Positions 44,791-56,211 of a DNA stretch of 64,000 nucleotides are shown piece by piece. Under the pieces are notes generated by a model, which did no database searches, was not told the DNA's origin, and was given only the letters and a program-made list of their open reading frames with translations. Position 1 is the first letter of the stretch. Every line of letters starts with the position of its first letter. The DNA lies in NCBI RefSeq assembly GCF_029867415.1, contig NW_026705786.1, forward strand, positions 310,001 through 374,000, given 5' to 3'. The stretch comes from Vicia villosa. Lineage: Eukaryota; Streptophyta; Magnoliopsida; Fabales; Fabaceae. The translations under genes were made by a program, and so were the position numbers.

Positions 44791-46915
44791 ATCCTGAAAA
44801 GTAGAGGTTAGTTTTCTTATGTCATGATGCATGCGTTTATGTAATGAATGAGAAGCTTTGTATGTTATGCGTGAGTTCAGTATGTATGTGATGTATGACT
44901 ATGTTTATGATTTATGGTATGCAAACATGATTTATGTTGTCTTAGTCGAGAGAATAAATCTCCAGGTCTCTGTGATTTTGATGTTTGATTTCGTCTTGAA
45001 GGATGCTCAGCTGGGGATTTATGATTTCTGCTTTGGGATGATCAGTAGCTTGATATTTCCTGATTGGGGATAAAGAGAAAATAGGGATGTAGACCGTGTT
45101 GGGGAGCCATGCCTTTGTTGTTGGAAGACGTCTTCTTAGTGATTGCTCCGAGGGGATGTGATTTTGTGAACCCGACTCTGTGGGGAGATGTGGGTGTCTT
45201 GAAAGTTGCCCCCAGTATTATAGTAACTACCATTTGATTTAGGGCACACCACTGAGTGTTGATCAAGATGTCAAACTGTACTTGCATAGATTTGCCCCAG
45301 TTAGTAGAAACTGTGGAAAGATTTGCCTCGCGAGGACTTTACGAAATATGAACTATGGGCGACATGCCCCTAGTAATCATTGGTCCAGGACAAAGTCCCA
45401 TGTTGATTGGAAATAGATTAAGATTTGCTTGGATGCATGCCCCTGATTGTTTTTTTTTTGGCGTCTTTGAGAGATTCTCGGAATCTTGACTGGATTGCCC
45501 CAGATTGATTGAGCAAAACGTGTCATGCCCCTTGTATACGTAAGAGACATGGCTTCTCGGAGTAATATTGTCTGTCGGGATAACTTTCAGTCATTAGCCA
45601 TACCCTGTGCAAATTTATTCTGATGCTAACATTTGAAATTACGTAGCAGAATATGTTTAATAATGAATTCATGAGATGCAATGCATACGTTTGTCTTGAG
45701 TCTTTTTTAAAAACATTAAGGCAGGAGATGTAAAAACATGATATTTGTAAAAACATGATATTTGTAACAACGTGATATTTGTAAAAACGAAATATCAACT
45801 CAGCATTTTTGGTAAACCTTAAGGAGTCGGGATACCTTTTTGGTGACAATATGCTTTCGAACTAACCATGCTTCAGTTAGGACTTTCAAGGGTTGTAACG
45901 TGGCTTGGTTCACGGTTTTAAGAAACAAAAGATAAAGGCTCAAAGTTTATTTATACCCATCCACTTCTTCGTGATGTTCTTCATTCCTAAGCTCAGTTGG
46001 TTCGACTTATGCATTCAGGTTCCAAGAGACTTTTGGATTTGCGCCTTTGATAATGTTGATGGTTCGCAAACAAGGAGAACTTTTGAGATGGCAGTCACTT
46101 CTTCCTTTTGGTAGTCACAACTTTGAGTTGTTCAAGAATTTATTGACTTCTCTCTTCATCTTTTTGATATCCCTAACTTTTGCCTGAACTGTCTATTTTG
46201 AGCTTACAGTCAGCGGGATGCCTTGATTTTTTTGCCTAAGTCACCTTTTTGATTTTTGACTTAGCAGGCTTTTCTTTGTATATATGTTTTTTTCATTTTT
46301 TTCCTTTTGAAAGATATTGACTGCGTTGCTTAATGATTGATGAACCATCATTGTCTTTTGATTGACACCTCCAAGACTTCTTTGATGTGTATGGTTGAAC
46401 GTTTATGATTGAAACCTTTGTTGAAAGGTGTACTGAATGATTCTCTTAAAATAGAATGCACAGCCAAATTAACTGAGAACTACCCTGCCCCAGGTTATGA
46501 TCAAGGGTTTTAATTAGTACAAGAAAGAAAACTTCTACTTCTTAGGCTCAAAGGGGTTAACGAGGGATTAACATCCTTATATATCCACTGTTTAGGAATT
46601 GAAACAATGCCTGTACATCGTCAGCATAGTCTGTTCAAAAGCATACTATATGAGGTTGCGATATCGTTTTCGTCATCCTCCCTTAAAAGGCTTACAACTT
46701 AGCAGGAGTTGAGTATCACAAAACATATGCAGAGTAACGACATAATTTAAAAAGAGTGATAGCGAAATAATTTATTCAAGGCAAACATATGCAATGCACT
46801 GATGATGATTATTAAAACAAATAATGTCTATCATAATTGGAGTGTTTAAACAAACAGAATAGAAATTGCAAATGAAAGTAAATCTAATGATCTAAAAAGT
46901 TCATCCTTCTAGGTA
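44791..46915 (-). other. Element C 3' noncoding region with conserved blocks
   Basis: No pol coding. It holds the counterpart of element A's conserved block (46420-46690) and paired stem-loops (46182-46265), plus weaker similarity to A throughout. Short frames here have no motifs. Confidence 0.75.
46182..46265 (-). other. Tandem stem-loops, element C copy
   Basis: Plus-coordinate arms: GCCTGAACTGT (46182-46192)/ACAGTCAGC (46206-46214) and GCCTAAGTCA (46234-46243)/TGACTTAGC (46257-46265). Stems match those of element A; loops differ. Confidence 0.7.
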
Positions 46916-48103
46916 TTAATCAGTCTTTTTGTGATTAGGCATAGGAGTAGTGATCACCATAGGAGTCTTGGGATGATAGAATTCAATTTCACCAGCATCG
47001 ATCATGTCTTGAATCTTGTTCTTCAATGGCCAACAATCATTCGTATCATGGCCAGGGCTATTGGAGTGATATGCGCACCTCGCATTGGGCTTGTAGCTAG
47101 GGGCGGAAGTGTTAGGCTTTACAGGAGGATCCCTTAAAGTAATCAAGTTCTCTCTCAACAACTGTTGTAATGCCTGAGCCAGTGACATGTTGATCTTTGT
47201 AAACTGACGTTTAGATGTATCTGACTTGCGTCTTTGTTGCGGAGCTAGTGTAGAGGTCAGAACTGTCCCCATAGATTGGTTATGTTCATCGTGATCCTTC
47301 TGGTCGTACACAGTGTGAGGTTTCTCAGGAGAGTGGCAGTCAATGGTCTTGTCATCGATTAAGTCTTGGATCTTATTCTTCAGTGTCCAACAGTTATTAG
47401 TGTCATGTCCAGGACTATCAGAGTGATACGCACACCTTGCATTAGGATTATAACGAGAAGAGGAGGTACTAGGATTCCTCGGAGGATCCTTCAAAGTGAT
47501 TAGCCTTTTCTTCAGCAATTGTTGCAACGCTTCGGCCAGAGTCATATTGATCTTTGCGAATTGGCGCTTAGGTGTATCTGATTTGTGTATTTGTTGTTGA
47601 ACTGGTGTAGAGATTAGAATTGTCCCCACAGATTGGTTGGGTTCATTGCGACCTTTCCGATTGTACCCAGTATTGGCCATATGATGTTTCTCAGGTGAAT
47701 TGAAGTCAATGATCTTGCAATCAATGAGGTCTTGGATCATGTGCTTCAACGGTCCACAATCCTCTGTATCATGACCCGGACTGTTTGAATGATAAGCACA
47801 TCTTGCATGGTACTTGTACCCAGGAGCGGGATTAGTAGGAAGTGAATATGGAGGCAATAGAGTTATCAAGTTCTGATTGAGCAGTTGTTGCAGAGCTTGA
47901 GACAGCGACATATGTAATGGAGTAAATGACCGCTTAGGCTTGGATCTCTGATTATCTTGACCACCTTGATACTTATATTGATTCTTCTCCTTCTCGATCA
48001 GAAGTGCCTTCAATTCTTCTTGCCCCTTGGCCAAGTGAAAGATTACTTTTTGGAACTGGTTATTCTGAGCCTGAAGATTTTTGACAGATTGTTCGAGATC
48101 CAT
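46916..48103 (-). CDS. Element C capsid-less protein with three zinc knuckles
   Basis: 395 residues, intact, true ATG at 48101-48103. Residues 1-55 match the N-terminal coiled coil of element A Gag (MDLEQSV, KGQEELKALL). The acidic region and the whole capsid domain of A (about 250 residues) are absent. Instead the C-terminal module of A is present three times: each has M(S/T)LA/SQALQQLL...LITL, a Pro-rich stretch, a C-x2-H-x5-H-x4-C knuckle (residues 102-116, 224-238, 343-357) and KxxIQDxID. Module spacing is 119-122 residues. Module 3 is closest to A's single module, including the PMPNH end. A plausible role is RNA binding or oligomerisation in trans with another element's Gag; that is inference. 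Frame is fully open through all three modules. Confidence 0.9.
   Translation of the reverse strand: MDLEQSVKNLQAQNNQFQKVIFHLAKGQEELKALLIEKEKNQYKYQGGQDNQRSKPKRSFTPLHMSLSQALQQLLNQNLITLLPPYSLPTNPAPGYKYHARCAYHSNSPGHDTEDCGPLKHMIQDLIDCKIIDFNSPEKHHMANTGYNRKGRNEPNQSVGTILISTPVQQQIHKSDTPKRQFAKINMTLAEALQQLLKKRLITLKDPPRNPSTSSSRYNPNARCAYHSDSPGHDTNNCWTLKNKIQDLIDDKTIDCHSPEKPHTVYDQKDHDEHNQSMGTVLTSTLAPQQRRKSDTSKRQFTKINMSLAQALQQLLRENLITLRDPPVKPNTSAPSYKPNARCAYHSNSPGHDTNDCWPLKNKIQDMIDAGEIEFYHPKTPMVITTPMPNHKKTD
46940..47960 (-). repeat. Three ~360-bp direct repeats coding zinc-knuckle modules
   Basis: DNA of the three modules; knuckle codons begin at 47800, 47434 and 47077 in the minus sense. Copies have diverged noticeably at the nucleotide level, so the triplication predates this insertion. 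Confidence 0.85.
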
Positions 48104-48365
48104 CTTTCTTACTGAAATAAACAGCGAAAAGATGAGGCATTTGTTTTTATGAAACCTGTGATGCGATGTTTATGAATGCATGATTATGCATATGCAATGT
48201 TTTCAAGGACCTCGAAATTTAAATTTTCTTAAACAAGAAAGAAAGAACAGATTTATTAATAATAATAATAGTAATTAAATTGTAACTTAATCATAGTTTT
48301 TTGCCATTTTTAGGCTTACAAAAGAAAATAACTGGAAATAATAATAGTAATAAACTGGAATTCCT
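48104..48365 (-). other. Element C ORF1-gag spacer with acceptor-like site
   Basis: Minus strand CTGTTTATTTCAG ends at 48112, eight bases before the ORF ATG, as in element A. Confidence 0.6.
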
Positions 48366-49709
48366 TCAAGTCTCCCACGGACGCTTCCTCTTTGATCCAA
48401 TGAAGTTGTTGATACTTTGCTCCGCCTGAAGTAGTCTCGTGAGTTCCAACACTTGTTTCTCTTTGGCACGGAATTGAGCCACAAAAGTATCCCTTTCCTC
48501 TTTCAATTGAACCCATGACTTTTGTAGCTCTTCTAAATCAGTAGGCATGTCTGGATGGAGAATAACCAAAGGAACCTTTTCTTCACATTCAGGTTCAACA
48601 ATCACAGGTCTAACATAGGGATATGGCATGAAAAAACGTTGAGCGCGAGTGCGCACCCATCTGAGATAAGGTTCGGAAGGAAGGGAGTTCTTTTGCCCCC
48701 AACTTTTGCTATCGACCTTGTACACTTTGTTCCAAGCGCGTATGAACTCTCGGTGTTGATTCTGAACATCTTCTTCGTAGTTGAAAACAACCCCTTCAAT
48801 AAGCAAGTGATGAGGACCATCTCTTCGAGCATAACCAAATTGTCGCAGGGCTAATGAGGGATTGTAGGTGATTCCCCCTCTAATGCCAAGGAGAGGTACA
48901 TTAGGGAATTTCCCACAATGATCAATGATAGTGACATACTCTTGAGACATGACGTGCCAACGGATATCTGAATGAGAAAGTGACATGATTCTTCGAGACC
49001 ATTGCATCTTTTGATCGTTTCTGACTACTGAACGTGGAAGGTGCGAAATAAACCACCTAGCTAGCAAGGGTGTGCAACACATAAGAGTCCCTCGCTTTTT
49101 CATGGTACGAGAGTGAAGAGAATGTAGAATATCTCCAAGTAGTGTAGGTACGGGATTGTGAGTCAGAAAAATCTTGATTGCATGCACATCAATGAATTGA
49201 TCAGGATTAGGAAACAAAACCAAACTATATATCAATAAAGCCAAAACGTCTTCAAAAGCATGGTAACTCATGGCTTTCAGAAATTGTCGAGCTTTCCCAA
49301 ATAAGAATTTGGCCGAGAGACCTTCGACCCCATTCTTAGTGTCCCAGTTAGAAGCAATGTCTGATCTCTTTAGGTGTAGCGCAGCAGCAATAGTCTCAAG
49401 TTTTGGAGTGCTCTCCAAACCAGTAAAGGGTAAATGTTCAGAGATAGTTATACCAAGTAAATCCGAGAACTCCTCCAAGGTAGGTACCAATTGATAATCT
49501 GGAAAAGTGAAACAATGGTGCTCGGGATCGAAGAATTGGCATAAGACTCTCATCATATCTTCTTCAAATTGGGAGGTGACCAGTCGGAGTAGATAACCAT
49601 GTCTTTCAGCAAACTTAGAATCTCCAGGAACTTCTAAGGCAAGCTCTTTAAGCTCGGAAGGTATCCCCACGAAATTGAGTCGTACATAATCCCTAGTAGC
49701 AAAAGCCAT
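48366..49709 (-). CDS. Element C ORF1 protein (Ogre ORF1 family)
   Basis: 447 residues, intact, ATG at 49707-49709. Shares with A and B the blocks FFDPEHHCFTFPDYQLVPTLEEF, LALLIYSLVLFP, FLTHNPVPTLLGDILHSLH, RWFISHLPRSV, NVPLLGIRGGITYNP and EPYLRWVRTRA. The C-terminal third is again charged and coiled-coil-like (LEELQKSWVQLKEERD) with a basic GSKRKRPW end. Shorter than A's ORF1 because the coiled-coil tail is shorter. The N-terminus (about 60 residues) is not similar to A's. Function unknown; it lies upstream of gag as in autonomous Ogre elements. Confidence 0.88.
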   Translation of the reverse strand: MAFATRDYVRLNFVGIPSELKELALEVPGDSKFAERHGYLLRLVTSQFEEDMMRVLCQFFDPEHHCFTFPDYQLVPTLEEFSDLLGITISEHLPFTGLESTPKLETIAAALHLKRSDIASNWDTKNGVEGLSAKFLFGKARQFLKAMSYHAFEDVLALLIYSLVLFPNPDQFIDVHAIKIFLTHNPVPTLLGDILHSLHSRTMKKRGTLMCCTPLLARWFISHLPRSVVRNDQKMQWSRRIMSLSHSDIRWHVMSQEYVTIIDHCGKFPNVPLLGIRGGITYNPSLALRQFGYARRDGPHHLLIEGVVFNYEEDVQNQHREFIRAWNKVYKVDSKSWGQKNSLPSEPYLRWVRTRAQRFFMPYPYVRPVIVEPECEEKVPLVILHPDMPTDLEELQKSWVQLKEERDTFVAQFRAKEKQVLELTRLLQAEQSINNFIGSKRKRPWET

Positions 49710-50425
49710 GTCCTACAAAACAGTACAAATATAAATTTTTTGGTCCTTGAAATTGTTAGTGGATATGATATGCCATGATGTCATGATGTCATGATGCCAA
49801 GTAGATAACAAACACAAACAAGTCACACAATTGCCTTAAGGGTAGGCTTGCATGAAGTTCATAGGTATATACCCTTCTTCCTTTCGTTTAGTTGGTTCAA
49901 CCTGTCCTAAAAAGTAACCAGGTTCTATGGTGCTCATATCCCTGATCTTTCTCGTGGGCATTGTCTCAACATAGCACTCAATCGGCCAGCCAAAAGCATC
50001 CCTTGAGTCCAATCTCAATGAGTGTAGCATCGAGTATCAACCGGCTTCAGTCAGGAATCCGAAGCCAGCCATCTCGCTACTTCTTATAAGCCAAAGTCAA
50101 GTTCAACTAAGGTTCTAAAGGCGAATTAGTGCTCATGACACCACGCGGTAGCCAAATGTCTCCTCGATCATATTCAAGGGCCATCAGGACAAACCAATGC
50201 GTCGCACTAACGGTGGCCACCAGTTCAACCATAACGATACATGTCGTACAGCCTCCCTGGTCTCATGCCACATACCTAAGGTACACTAGATCCGGGTGTA
50301 GGACCTTTCACACAGCAGAATTCCCAAAACAGCCTTGAAAATTAAAACAAACAAAACAAACAATAGAAGACATTTTTAAAGTGAATCCTAAACTTTTAAG
50401 GTAACCCCTCTTTTTTAATCATAAA
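49710..50425 (-). other. Element C leader
   Basis: 0.7 kb without a gene. GTTTTGTAG ends at 49713, three bases before the ORF1 ATG, and looks like a splice acceptor, as in element A. Confidence 0.6.
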
Positions 50426-50443
50426 TCCCCAGCAGAGTCGCCA
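50426..50443 (-). promoter_or_regulatory. Element C primer binding site
   Basis: Minus strand TGGCGACTCTGCTGGGGA, four bases from the LTR; identical to element A. Confidence 0.92.
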
Positions 50444-50447
50444 GATC

Positions 50448-53400
50448 TGTAATACGGTGAACTGACTTTTTATCGATCGAAATGTCGCGGTTAAGCATGA
50501 GTCGCCACCGACTTTTATTTTATCCAAACTAAATCGGAAAGGCTAAAAGAAACAGAAAAAAACCTTTTAAAGAAATCTGAGTTCGGGGGGTAATTTATGC
50601 AAAGGGAAGGTGTAAGGCACCCTTTGCATCCATGGTTTTCCATGGGCTCTTAATTGCTTTGCTTGCTCGTTTTCAGAAAATGTAGATGAAAGAGGAAAAA
50701 TGGACTTTAGCTCGTAAATGAGCGTAGCCAGTTTTCGAAGAATTGTGAGAAAGAATATTAAAGATGAGCATTGCAAGGCAATTAGGGGCAATTACCTTAA
50801 ACTCAGATGATAGGTCTCTTTTTTAGCCTTTCAGAATGAAAGGGTCAGTCCTTGCCATAAGAGGGCAGGAAGCCTTTCGTTTGGAGGTAGAAGGGTCATC
50901 GAATTATCATTCGCTCAAAGACTGACCCATGCCATAAAGAGGCAGGTAGTCTAAGAGGAAGGATCAGAATAGCCTTTTTCGTAGGCAACCAGAAGATACC
51001 TCAGCCTTTTCCGTAGGCAACTTTCGAGGGTCGAGGTCATGTTAGTGTATCGAAGGCAGCATCATTAGGGACCATGACCTTTAATCGAGGCAACATGGCT
51101 GAGGTATCCTCGTATTCGAGGGACTGGCTATTATGCAAAAAAACACAAAGGCAACAGGCAACAGGCAACAGGCAACAAGGCAACAAGGCAACAGAGAGGT
51201 TACCCCAAAAGCGTGCGTGTGTGCAACAATCACGTGATTATATTCAGAAAATTATCTTATAATTAATTATCTACATTGATTTAAGGCTTGCACTCCCTAA
51301 GATTACTAACCACGCAATAATATAAAGCAATAAAGGGGGCGGGAAATTGTAACCAGCGGATCCCTTATCAGGGTTTGACACAAGTAATAATAATAAAAGG
51401 CATAAAATAAAATGAGGTTTAGGGTTACCAATGACGTAGCTTTGGCAATTGATAAACCTGAAAAGGAAAAAGACAAGACAGAAAACATATAGTGAGTGCA
51501 TTATCAAATTCGAGGGCAAACCTCATTAACTACAAAAGAAAATAGAATAATAAATTAAAAATAGAATAGGGAGAAGGTACTTAGCTTGGCATTTTCCTGA
51601 CAGGGTTGAGGGCAAAGGTTTGCCAGAAGCATCGACTCTGACCATTAGGAATGAGCAAAGAAACAAATAAGGCGTGAGTGTATAGGCAGTTCATTGATGT
51701 TTAATTTTATCCCTAATTTATTAAGGAAACAAAATAAAAATGAAAAAAAAGAACGATTATTTGAATTAGATACGAGATAATACTTAGCTTTTGAATTTGA
51801 TTTGACGTGGTTGATAGTCGGAGGATGCCTTAAAGTTAACCCTGAAAAATGGCAAAAGAGGCAAGACACGTGAGTGCAAAATAGTCCCTTGACCTTTGAG
51901 GTTTTAGCCCTAACAATAATCTTGTAATGCAAAATAAAGATTTAAATCAAAAGGATAAAGTCGGGACTTAGCTTTGTAAAGGCGTGGCACATGGTCGGGA
52001 AGTATCTGAAAATTGCCCTGAAAAGAATGCACAAAGAAGAGAAATTTTAGTGCATTAACTGATCTACAACACTGGTTTACCGGGACAAACCAGGGTTGAC
52101 AACATAAGCCATGAAAAGATAATAATTTAAATAAACATTTGGGGTTAAGAAAATCGTAAGTTCGAAAAATAATAATTAAATAATTTTTGAATGTAAATCC
52201 TAATTATTTAATGGGTTGGGAGTATGTATGAAAATAAAAACATATAAACAATTCTTACAAAAGAAAATCGGGTCATCGATAGAAAATAAATAAGTATGAA
52301 ATTATTATATATACAAACTAATTTACTAAGATAAAATAAAAATATGAATAATAATAATTGTAATAAAGAAGAAAGTAAGAAAATAAAATAGAAGTATTTA
52401 TAGAATTAAAATTAAAAAGAAATTAGAATAACTTGGCTTGAATCATGTGTGGTGCATACGTGAGATCCATGGTGGTCCAGCAGATTGAGATGCGTTGGAT
52501 CTGAGGTTGACTTGATCTGACGGCAGGAGATCGAATGTACGTCGTAAGCTAGCCAGAGGAGAAGCATTGAATTTGCAATCAAATCATTGAAAAAAAATAA
52601 TAATACAACCTGGGTATCGAACCCAGGTCTAGTAACTTGCGAATATGTTGCCTTCGCCACCTGCGCTACGCTTCGTTTCATGTTTAACTAGGCCACGCAT
52701 ACGTTAATAAACAAAAAACTGAACGATTCAAATTCACAAACGCGCGCCTTCAGTCGTCTTCCTCGCTGCATTTTCTGAAAAATCAAAGACCTTTTGCCTA
52801 CGGTTTTTCCGGTGTGGCTGTAAATCCTGCAACATCAAAATCATGGTATATGCCATATAAACTCAAGGCGAAGCCATGGTTCATCACGGTTCGACCTCGC
52901 GAGTTCGACCACGGTTCTAATTCGGCCCAATTTAACCTGCAACAGAGATCCCCAAACCGAAACCCTAATGCTCATTCATGGTGGATCACGCTATAGTCAT
53001 GCAAACACACAATTAATTGCCCAGAAACTAGCAGTAGACCATAACAAACAATATTATGCATTCAATTTATGTTTATGCCTCATGAATTAATACAATCGAA
53101 TCAAAAAAAGTTTCGACATACCTTGGCTTATGGGAGGTAATTCTGGAGTTGTTGGTGTCGAGCAAGGATCCAAACACCTTCAATGAACCTCAGGGAACGC
53201 GTATGAACGATTGGAAAACCTTGAATTGGCTTTAATCTCAGAATTGAACTTTGAAATTTTCTCTAACTTTGGCACTCGGGTTTGGAGTCTTTTGCTGCAG
53301 ATTTTCTGAACCCTTGCATCTTGGACTTGTTATGCATTTATAGGAGAATGATTTAGGGTTATAAAACCAAACAAATCTTTGTTGAATCTTTGATTGAATT

Positions 53401-54375
53401 TTTGAGAAATTTGATTGAAAATTTTTTTATGGAATCCTTCCAAATTTGGCTTAAATGATCCAATATCTTCCCAATTATTATGTGCACGAAAATTGATTGA
53501 CTTTTGGAGAATATTTGCTTGAATCTTTGGCTCATAATTGAAGAAACAAATCATATATTTTATTTTTAATATTTTCATGATTAAATTATAGTTTTTAATA
53601 AATAAAAAACCATAAATATCAATAAAAATAATAAAAATATAAGAATATATATTTTGGGACGTGCATGGGCCTAAGATGAGGTTTGGATGGAAATAAAATG
53701 GGCCCATTTAGAAATATTTGGAATTTTAGGCTTTTTCCTCTTTGTACCCATCTGAAAAATAAGTGAACTTGTATACCACGCCATTTCTCCATATCTCAAT
53801 ATTTTTTCAAGCTTGTAGACTTTTTGGAAACCTTAAAGAGTCTTCTAGCCAGTGTCTTTGGTCTCATATCAAAATTATTCTCCATTTTCATTTTATGTCC
53901 TTTTGAAAAAAATGTCTTTTTGTTGACTTTTGAAAAGGACCTATAATGTATGAAGCCATATCTCTTAAACCATTGACCTATGAGCTCTGATTCTTGGACC
54001 ATTGGATAGAGGAATGAATTCCCTTCAAAATAAGCTTTAGTGGGAATTTTTCTGATGAAGTATGAATATTTGGTGAATTTTCAAAGTTTGATTGACTTTT
54101 TCAGCTCATGCCCAAAATAGTAACTTTTGACTTTTGACTCTTCTGATGTTTCCTTGCATCATTATGATCAACCCTTGATCAAATAATGATTTTAGGGTTA
54201 TGGGGATGTTGCTGACCTTATGGAACCTCTTTGAGCCATTGATTCAATGATTTTCCATTGAATTAATAACTCCCTAGTTCAGAGCTTTTTGTATAGGAGA
54301 GTGTGTTTTGGAGCTTTGTCTTTTGTTTTGATTTTATGTGTGGAAAATAACATGGGCAAATTTTGGGGTATGACA
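50448..54375 (-). repeat. Element C 5' LTR
   Basis: 3928 bp, the same length as 40184-44111. Repeats all features of the left copy at +10264. Confidence 0.95.
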
Positions 54376-54380
54376 GCAGG
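54376..54380. other. Target-site duplication GCAGG, right copy
   Basis: Direct repeat of 40179-40183. Confidence 0.93.
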
Positions 54381-55885
54381 CTTCTCAAAGATGTACTTGA
54401 TCGGATCCATATGAGAGATCAAATAAGTAGTATGTCGAATCATGTACTGGCAGAGACGTTTGGCAGCCCAGGCCAACGCACAACACGTCTTTTCGAGCAT
54501 GGAGTAGCGGGATTCACAATCAGTGAATTTCTTGCTTAGGTAGTAGATGGCATGCTCTTTTCTCTTTGTCTCGTCTTGCTGTCCAAGGACACAACCCATG
54601 GAATCTTCTAAGACGGTTAAGTACATTATCAAAGGTCTTCCTTCCACTGGAGGAGACAAGATGGGTGGTTCGAGCAGATATTCCTTAATGCTGTCGAACG
54701 CTTTCTGACAATCGTCTGTCCAGACGCAACCCCTGATTTTTACGTAGAAGTTTGAAAATTGGAGCACAAGTTGCTGTCATGAGATATATGAATCTTGAGA
54801 TGTAATTCAGACGTCCAAGAAATCCTCTAACTTGTTTCTCGGTTCTGGGTAAAGGCATTTCTTGAATTGCCTTGACTTTGTCTGGATCCACTTCAATTCC
54901 TCGTTTGCCGACGATGAAACCAAGGAGTTTTCCTGAGTAGACACCAAAGATACACTTGTTGGGATTCAGGCGAAGCTGAAACTTCCGTAAGCGTTGAAAT
55001 AACTTTGTCAGATTCTGTATGTGATCTTCCTCATTCTCTGACTTAGCAATCATGTCATCCACATAGACTTCCACTTCCTTATGCATCATGTCGTGGAAAA
55101 GTGTAGTCATGGCTCTTTGATATGTTGCACCTGCGTTCTTTAGTCCAAAAGGCATAACGCGATAGCAGAACGTGCCCAAGGGGGTGATGAAAGCTGTTTT
55201 CTCCATGTCTTCAGGTGCCATTTTGATTTGGTTGTATCCTGATAATCCGTCCATGAATGAGAAAACTTTGGATTTTGCTGTACTGTCCACCAACATGTCA
55301 ATATGTGGTAAAGGAAAGTCATCCTTAGGGCTAGCTTTGTTCAAATCTCTGTAGTCGACGCACATGCGGACTTTTCCGTCTTTCTTAGGAACGGGAACAA
55401 TGTTAGCTAACCACTGAGGGTATTCTGAAGTGACGAGGAAACCAGCGTTGATCTGCTTTTGAACTTCCTCTTTGATTTTCATGGCCATCTCCGGATGAGT
55501 TCTTCTCAATTTTTGCTTGACCGGAGGGCATTCTGCTTTTAACGGTAAGTGATGCTCCACTATACTGGTATCCAACCCTGGCATATCCTGATAAGACCAA
55601 GCGAAGACATCTGATAATTCTCTGAGCAGCTGTATCAAACTCTCTCTGATCTCTGAACTGAGCAAAGCTCCAATCTTAACCTCCTTTCTGTTTCCATCGG
55701 AACCAAGGTTGATGATCTCTAGAGGCTCATTGTATGGCTGAATGGCCTCTTCCTTTTGTTGAAGTAACCGTAAAATTTCCTTTGATATTCCTTCGTCTTC
55801 TTCTTCCTCTGCCTCGAATACAGGAAACCCAAAGCTTGGAGAAGTCATACGGTCGTACGTTTCAACGGGGTATTTTATGATTAAT
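54381..55885 (-). pseudogene. Ogre RT and RNase H 5' part (element B, exon 2)
   Basis: Starts at the predicted splice acceptor (exon base 55885); the first ATG is at 55848. RT blocks: VRMCVDYRDLNKASPKDDFPLPH, FSFMDGLSGYNQI, KTAFITPLGTFCYRVMPFGLKNA and the catalytic YVDD at 55058-55069. RNase H begins WTDDCQKAFDSIK and continues through EHAIYYLSKKFTDCESRY to the insertion point of C. One extra G in the run at 54730-54733 shifts the frame exactly at the RT-RNase H junction. RT copies the element RNA; RNase H removes the RNA strand. The gene is split by element C and resumes at 40178. Confidence 0.9.
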
Positions 55886-56211
55886 CTGCATATGTGTGAT
55901 AAGTTTTATTTAGACAACGAGGGAAGACTCGGTGTATGCAATTAATGGAATTTTTGATGTTTTTTAAGGGTGTTTTTTAGGATTACCAATTTCCGAAAAA
56001 AGAAAAGGAAAAACTAACGAAGAAACAAAATGACATTTTTATTTATTGACAGTCATTTCTTGAAACAAAGACCCTATAAAACAAAACTCTATTGCTTTGG
56101 GCGAAGCAAAGAGGGACATTTTCCTAAGAAATAGTAAAATGCAAAGCCCTATGAAACATCTCTTCACCCTGGGCTATGGTGAGAGGACAAAATAACGGTG
56201 AAAGTTCCTAC
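55886..56211 (-). other. Predicted Ogre intron between protease and RT
   Basis: Donor GTAGGA at 56211 and acceptor ATGCAG ending at 55886, 326 bp. The intron starts two bases into a Lys codon just before the TAG (56208-56210) that ends the protease frame; splicing completes that codon and joins protease to RT in frame, reading into LIIKYPVE then YDRMTSP. An intron at this place is a known and unusual feature of Ogre elements. Confidence 0.8.

Larger units (their letters stand above)
40184..54375 (-). mobile_element. Element C: non-autonomous Ogre-related retrotransposon
   Basis: A 14.19-kb element with two 3928-bp LTRs (40184-44111 and 50448-54375), primer site, purine tract and GCAGG duplications, inserted in B's RNase H in the same orientation. 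The internal region (6.3 kb) holds ORF1 (48366-49709) and a gag-derived ORF (46916-48103) without a capsid domain. No pol. The LTRs differ at about ten positions by eye (near 0.25%), so it is younger than B and older than A. LTR ends, primer site, purine tract, ORF1 and noncoding blocks show that A and C belong to one family. Confidence 0.93.
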
